Assembly: GCA_050742455.1 (NCBI GenBank) | Contig: JBOGIG010000029.1 | Location: forward strand, 3,831-67,830 | Direction of reading: 5' to 3' | Origin: JBOGIG01 sp050742455 | Lineage (GTDB): Bacteria; Actinomycetota; Acidimicrobiia; Acidimicrobiales; JBOGIG01 | Length of the DNA stretch: 64,000 nt | In this document: in pieces, positions 60,655-64,000 of the stretch | How positions within the stretch are numbered: position 1 is the first letter of the stretch | How the letters are laid out: every line of letters starts with the position of its first letter | Made by a program: the position numbers and the translations under genes | Notes under the pieces: model-generated | The model's database searches: none | What the model was told of the DNA's origin: nothing | What the model saw: only the letters and a program-made list of their open reading frames with translations

Positions 60655-61221
60655 TCAGGACCGGAAGTTCTCGAAGTAGCGACTGGGAGTGGGACCGCGC
60701 TGGTGTTGATATTTCGACCCGACGCTGGAGGATCCGTAGGGGTGGTCGGCCGGAGTGGTCATCCGTAGGAAACTTATCTGGCCGATCTTCATGCCGGGGT
60801 AGACGGTTATGGGCAAATTGGCAACGTTGGACAGCTCCAGGGTTAGGTGGCCGTCCCAACCGGCATCGACGAAACCGGCAGTGGAATGGATCAACAGACC
60901 AAGCCGTCCCAGGCTCGACTTGCCCTCTAAGCGGGCCACCAGGTCAGCCGGAAGCGCTACCCGTTCGGCCGTGGAGCCGAGCACGAATTCTCCGGGATGC
61001 AGGATCAGGGGGTCGCCATGGCGGATCTCGACCAGCTCGGTCAGTTCCTCCTGGTCCTCCTTCACGTCGATGACTCGCATGGAGTGGTTGCGAAAGAGGC
61101 GGAAGAAGCGATCGACGTGCAGATCGACCGACGAGGGCTGGACACATCCATCGTCGAAGGGCTCGATCACAATTCGGCCGTTGACGATCTCCTCGCGAAT
61201 GGTCTTGTCGGACAGGATCAT
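60655..61221 (-). CDS. dcd: dCTP deaminase, dUMP-forming type
   Basis: A 188-residue trimeric enzyme that in mycobacteria deaminates dCTP and hydrolyses the product to dUMP. MILSDKTIREEIVNGRIVIEPFDDGCVQPSSVDLHVD starts it and LHPGEFVLGSTAERVALP, GRLGLLIHSTAGFVDAGWDGHLTLEL (catalytic Glu) and SKYQHQRGPTPSRYF follow almost identically to M. tuberculosis Dcd. ATG 61221 was chosen; TAACGT lies 10 nt upstream. It is divergent from tRNA-Gly. Confidence 0.95.
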   Translation of the reverse strand: MILSDKTIREEIVNGRIVIEPFDDGCVQPSSVDLHVDRFFRLFRNHSMRVIDVKEDQEELTELVEIRHGDPLILHPGEFVLGSTAERVALPADLVARLEGKSSLGRLGLLIHSTAGFVDAGWDGHLTLELSNVANLPITVYPGMKIGQISFLRMTTPADHPYGSSSVGSKYQHQRGPTPSRYFENFRS

Positions 61222-61275
61222 GGTTGAGCGCACGTTAGTGTGTCCCGATCTTTGACGGTAGTGTCTCGGTTGCCC

Positions 61276-61346
61276 GCGGGTGTAGTTCAGCGGCAGAACA
61301 TCAGCTTCCCAAGCTGAGAACGCGAGTTCGATTCTCGTCACCCGCT
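61276..61346 (+). tRNA. tRNA-Gly (anticodon CCC)
   Basis: Acceptor GCGGGTG/CACCCGC pairs perfectly; anticodon loop TTCCCAA sits on TCAGC/GCTGA; T-arm GCGAG-TTCGATT-CTCGT. Discriminator T, CCA not encoded. A toxin-antitoxin pair follows about 200 bp downstream. Confidence 0.96.
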
Positions 61347-61519
61347 CTAGATGAAAGTCCGGGTAGACGGGGTCAGGTGACGGAGGCAAGGCGAATGCTT
61401 ACCGAGATGGACCCCGCCCAAGACCGCCGCTACGGCCCCTTCGGGCGGGACGACGCCTAGACCCCAAGCGCTGGAGACGCCCCTATATGCCGCACTCGTC
61501 GCCCTCGAGACGATCTCCG

Positions 61520-61547
61520 CTACAATGTAGTAGTTGTAGTTAGGAGG
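61520..61547 (+). promoter_or_regulatory. promoter/operator of the toxin-antitoxin operon
   Basis: CTACAA (61520-61525) and TTGTAG (61534-61539) form an inverted repeat that covers the -10 TACAAT (61521-61526). AGGAGG (61542-61547) lies 6 nt before GTG 61554. Typical antitoxin autoregulation layout; unlike most units here, this one has a strong ribosome binding site and a leader. Confidence 0.6.
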
Positions 61548-61553
61548 TTGGTT

Positions 61554-61967
61554 GTGCCGAAGGGTCAGCCATTCAGCGTACGCTTGCAAGAGGACACCGA
61601 ACGCCTCGTTGAGACTGAGGCGCGGCGGACACGTAGGACCAAGAGCGCGGTCGTGGAGGCGTTCACCGAGGAGACCGCCCGTACTCGACGCTTTCCCGGC
61701 GTTGGCTTCCGCGGCGGCGACGCCCGCCGCCGCGGATGGGTGATCGGCTCTGGACTGGATGTGTGGGAGATCGTCCAAATGACGCAGGACTTCGGCTCGC
61801 CTGAGGAGCTGGTAGCCGAGACACAACTGTCAGCTGCGCAGGTACGGCTCGCTGTCGCCTACCGAGACGCCTATCCCGACGAGATCGCCGACGCGGTCGC
61901 CGAGAACACGCTGCCGATCACCGACGTCAGGGTCTTGTTCCCCTTCGTAGCGGTGGCGGACCCCTAA
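61554..61967 (+). CDS. antitoxin, ribbon-helix-helix plus DUF433-like domain
   Basis: A 137-residue protein. The N-terminus FSVRLQEDTERLVETEARRTRRTKSAVVEAFTEE (about 6-40) fits a ribbon-helix-helix DNA-binding arm. The C-terminal half (WVIGSGLDVWEIVQMTQDFGSPEELVAETQLSAAQVRLAVAYRDAYPDEI) is the DUF433 winged helix found in antitoxins beside PIN-like toxins. It likely neutralises the next gene product and represses its own promoter. GTG 61554 follows AGGAGG. The gap to the toxin is 3 nt. Confidence 0.8.
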   Translation: MPKGQPFSVRLQEDTERLVETEARRTRRTKSAVVEAFTEETARTRRFPGVGFRGGDARRRGWVIGSGLDVWEIVQMTQDFGSPEELVAETQLSAAQVRLAVAYRDAYPDEIADAVAENTLPITDVRVLFPFVAVADP

Positions 61968-61970
61968 GGG

Positions 61971-62321
61971 GTGCGCCTACTACTCGACGCCAACCTGTCT
62001 CCAAAACGGATCGGTTCTGCGCTCAACAATGACGGTCACGACGTTCTGAGCCTCGCTGCGGACCCTGCACTCGGTGCCCTCGACGATCCGCAGGTGCTGG
62101 AATTGGCAGCCCAGCAAGATCGCATACTCGTCACCCGCAACTCCCGCGACTTTGCCCCATTGCTGCGGGAGTGGGGTGAGGACAGCCGTCATCATGCCGG
62201 CTGCATCTTGATCTGGACGCTCGCTCACAACGAGTTCGGAGCGATCATCTCCGGCGTCATCCGACTATTGAGTGAATATCCCAACTCTGACCAGTGGCGG
62301 GATTTCACCGTCGCACTCTGA
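61971..62321 (+). CDS. PIN-like toxin (DUF5615 type)
   Basis: A 116-residue PIN-fold nuclease candidate: RLLLDANLSPKRIGSALNNDGHDVLSL with the first metal Asp, then LDDPQVLELAAQQDRILVTRNSRDF (acidic/Arg core). Homologues with DUF433 partners are annotated as VapC-like toxins cleaving RNA, though few have been tested. GTG 61971 begins 3 nt after the antitoxin stop. A 7-bp hairpin follows. Confidence 0.82.
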   Translation: MRLLLDANLSPKRIGSALNNDGHDVLSLAADPALGALDDPQVLELAAQQDRILVTRNSRDFAPLLREWGEDSRHHAGCILIWTLAHNEFGAIISGVIRLLSEYPNSDQWRDFTVAL

Positions 62322-62324
62322 GCC

Positions 62325-62347
62325 GTCGGCTCAGGATGTCAGCCGAC
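62325..62347 (+). terminator. hairpin after the toxin-antitoxin operon
   Basis: GTCGGCT-CAGGATGTC-AGCCGAC is a perfect 7-bp stem with a 9-nt loop just after the toxin stop, followed by a short T-rich stretch (TTCGGTCTTCT). Confidence 0.5.
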
Positions 62348-62467
62348 TTCGGTCTTCTATGGACAAGGCCGGTCGCACACTCTCCATCAAAGTCCGGGCC
62401 ACCCGCCGGCACCGGCGTAGGCGGTTCAGACCAGACGAGATCTGAGACAAGCGGCAATCGAGCGGCC

Positions 62468-62473
62468 TATTGT
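62468..62473 (+). promoter_or_regulatory. predicted leaderless -10 element of the VOC gene
   Basis: TATTGT lies 7 nt before ATG 62481 with no ribosome binding site in the gap. Confidence 0.45.
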
Positions 62474-62480
62474 CGAGTGG

Positions 62481-63203
62481 ATGTCCGCGCTACCCCGACT
62501 GCGCCAGGTAGCCCTGGCTGTCAACGACTGCGCCACGGTTTCGCGGCAGCTTCAGGAGGCCTTCGGGTGGGGCGAGCCCTTTCATGACCCGGGGGTGGGC
62601 GCATTCGGCCTGTCCAACTCCGTCTTCGCCGCCGGCGACACCTTCGTGGAGGTGGTGTCCCCCGAGCGCCCGGAGACCACCGCCGGCCGCTACATCGAGC
62701 GAAGGGGGGGCGATAGCGGCTACATGGCCATCTTCCAGGTGGCCGACCTCGGCGCCACCCGCCAGAGGGTGGCCGCCGCCGGGGTGCGGGTGGTGTGGAG
62801 TTCCGACCACGCCGACATCGCCGGTACCCACCTTCACCCCAAGGACGTGCCCGGGGCGATCGTGTCCCTCGACTGGGCCGAGCCGCCCGAGTCATGGCGG
62901 TGGGCGGGGCCGGCGTGGACGGGGAGGGCGGCGCCCCATGATTCGGGTGGCGTGGCGGGTTTGACCATAGAGGTAAACGACCCCCAGGTTGCTGCGGAGC
63001 GCTGGGCCATTGTGCTGGGCCTGTCTGCGGCGGTCAGCGATGCCGGCTCGGCGACGATCGCATTGGGCCAGGCCGGCCAGGAGCTGCGTTTCGAGCCGGC
63101 GCTCTCCCGTCGGGGCGAGGGGATCACCGAGGTGCATATGGTCGGGATGACCACCCCGGTTGTGGAGATCGCCGGAGTCCGTTTCCTCAAGAAAGAAGGC
63201 TGA
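62481..63203 (+). CDS. VOC (glyoxalase/dioxygenase) family protein
   Basis: A 240-residue vicinal-oxygen-chelate fold protein with two halves. RLRQVALAVNDCATVSRQLQEAFGWGEPFHDPGVGAFGLSNSVFAAGDTFVEVVSP is the first; the second begins near AGLTIEVNDPQVAAERWAIVLGL. Conserved His and Glu metal ligands are only partly visible. Activity cannot be named. It is 3 nt upstream of the enoyl-CoA hydratase gene, suggesting a shared catabolic step. ATG 62481 is supported by the -10 spacing. Confidence 0.8.
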   Translation: MSALPRLRQVALAVNDCATVSRQLQEAFGWGEPFHDPGVGAFGLSNSVFAAGDTFVEVVSPERPETTAGRYIERRGGDSGYMAIFQVADLGATRQRVAAAGVRVVWSSDHADIAGTHLHPKDVPGAIVSLDWAEPPESWRWAGPAWTGRAAPHDSGGVAGLTIEVNDPQVAAERWAIVLGLSAAVSDAGSATIALGQAGQELRFEPALSRRGEGITEVHMVGMTTPVVEIAGVRFLKKEG

Positions 63204-63206
63204 TCC

Positions 63207-64000
63207 ATGACCCAACTCGACACCGGTACCGAGGACCTGTTGGGCGAGGTCGACGACGGTGTGGCCACCCTCACCATGAACCGGCCCGAGCGCCGAAACG
63301 CCCTCTCCAACGCCATGCTCTCGGCCCTGGACCGGGTCCTGGCTGAGGTGGAGATCGATGACGCTGTGGGTTGTGTGGTGCTCACGGGTGCGGGAGGTGC
63401 CTTCTGCGCCGGGGGCGATGTCAAGGCCATGGCCGAAGGTTCATCTGAAGGGGCCGGGGGTGGCGGCAGCCGGGGGCCGGGGGGTGGCATCGACGCCGCC
63501 ATTCATCGCCAGCGGCTCAGCCAGCGGGCGACCAGCGGCCGCCTGTGGCAGATGCCCAAGCCGACCATCGCCGCCATCCCCGGTCCCGCCGCCGGCGCCG
63601 GCCTGTCGCTGGCCCTGGCCTGCGACCTGCGCTATGCGGCCGAGGGCGCCGTATTCACCACCGCCTTTGCCAAGGTGGCCTTCGCCGGTGACTACGGGGG
63701 GACGTGGTTCCTGACCCGCCTGGTGGGTAGCGGCAAGGCCAGGGAGCTTTACTACTTCTCCGATCGCATCGGGGCTGTCGAAGCAGAGCGGCTCGGCCTC
63801 CTAAATGCAGTGTTCCCCGCCGACGACCTTTCTGACGAGGTGGGCCGGTTGGCCCGCCGGCTGGCCGCCGGGCCGGCCCTGGCCTACCGGTACATGAAGG
63901 AGAACCTCAACCGCGCCGTAACCGGGGAGCTTGGCGACTGTCTGGACCTGGAAGTGACCCATCACGTCCACACAGGGCTCACCGAGGACCACCGCGAGGC
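63207..64000 (+). CDS. enoyl-CoA hydratase/isomerase family protein, truncated by the window edge
   Basis: About 264 residues before the right edge. The crotonase fold is clear: GVATLTMNRPERRNALS, the oxyanion loop GAFCAGGDV, PKPTIAAIPGPAAGAGLSLALACDLRYA (the second oxyanion Gly pair) and FAGDYGGTWFLTRLVG, where Asp stands in the acid position rather than Glu, as in several PaaB/PaaG-type isomerases. A Gly/Ser-rich loop (about 75-95) is longer than usual. It follows the VOC gene by 3 nt. Substrate unknown. Confidence 0.88.
   Translation, partial: MTQLDTGTEDLLGEVDDGVATLTMNRPERRNALSNAMLSALDRVLAEVEIDDAVGCVVLTGAGGAFCAGGDVKAMAEGSSEGAGGGGSRGPGGGIDAAIHRQRLSQRATSGRLWQMPKPTIAAIPGPAAGAGLSLALACDLRYAAEGAVFTTAFAKVAFAGDYGGTWFLTRLVGSGKARELYYFSDRIGAVEAERLGLLNAVFPADDLSDEVGRLARRLAAGPALAYRYMKENLNRAVTGELGDCLDLEVTHHVHTGLTEDHRE

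Noticed and set aside
62127..62138. CTCGTCACCCGC matches the 3' end of tRNA-Gly (61334-61345), like an attachment-site duplication.
   Set aside because: It encodes the conserved LVTRN segment of the PIN-like toxin; 12 bp of GC-rich match inside a coding motif is not evidence of integration.

Overview
This is a GC-rich, gene-dense chromosomal window from an actinobacterium. The markers are SenX3-RegX3-PhoU with a PHO-box pstSCAB operon, a BldC-like regulator, an HspR-type chaperone operon, a ClpS-DUF2017 pair, an EtfD-like Fe-S reductase and a bifunctional-type Dcd. Low use of ATG, many GTG/TTG starts and stop-start overlaps also fit. Placement near Acidimicrobiia is an inference from overall gene character; no 16S gene is present. 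I saw no insertion sequence, prophage or CRISPR array.

Layout. 1-1.1 kb: a truncated acyl-ACP desaturase behind two TetR-like palindromes, and a lone degenerate receiver protein. 1.2-8.2 kb: a compact type IV secretion-like cassette (VirD4-like, VirB4-like ATPase, SCO6880-like, TrbL/VirB6-like, small pilin-like protein) with a divergent lytic transglycosylase. 8.3-11.1 kb: senX3-regX3-phoU. 11.3-12.7 kb: ECF sigma and anti-sigma factor. 12.8-16.1 kb: a proline-rich secreted protein, a DEAD-box helicase and serS. 16.1-20.6 kb: an ABC-2 exporter, an SCO1 protein, ctaB and ctaA (haem A and cytochrome oxidase assembly). 20.6-25.5 kb: clpS, DUF2017, DegV, plsY, an alpha/beta hydrolase, then a peptidase S51-like/CysRS-tail fusion behind an 11-copy 9-bp array. 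25.5-30 kb: three tRNA genes and the pst operon. 30-34.7 kb: MoaD plus BNR protein, rhodanese, a small conserved protein, HAD, ACT-malic enzyme and bldC. 34.9-47.5 kb: a near-complete purine pathway (purM, F, L, Q, S, C, B, E, D, A) interrupted by a PHP phosphoesterase and a hypothetical gene. 47.6-54.2 kb: dnaK-grpE-dnaJ-hspR-clpB. 54.3-61.3 kb: gpmA, glnB-glnD, a cNMP-binding protein, etfD-like, dcd and tRNA-Gly. 61.5-64 kb: a toxin-antitoxin pair, a VOC protein and a truncated enoyl-CoA hydratase.

Functional links. The two-component system at 8-10 kb very probably drives pstS through the three 11-bp direct repeats at 25.84 kb. The last purine steps run down one strand as a tightly packed operon. 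The chaperone operon is headed by a degenerate HAIR operator, the expected site for the HspR it encodes.

Two patterns run through the window. First, many transcription units have TANNNT exactly 6-8 nt before the start codon and no clear ribosome binding site, which points to leaderless mRNAs. Second, there are in-register tandem arrays with unit lengths of 9, 12, 15, 18 and 24 bp. Two unrelated 4 x 18 bp arrays each sit between convergent genes, and two 9-bp arrays each sit just upstream of a start codon. No gene-free stretch exceeds about 300 bases.
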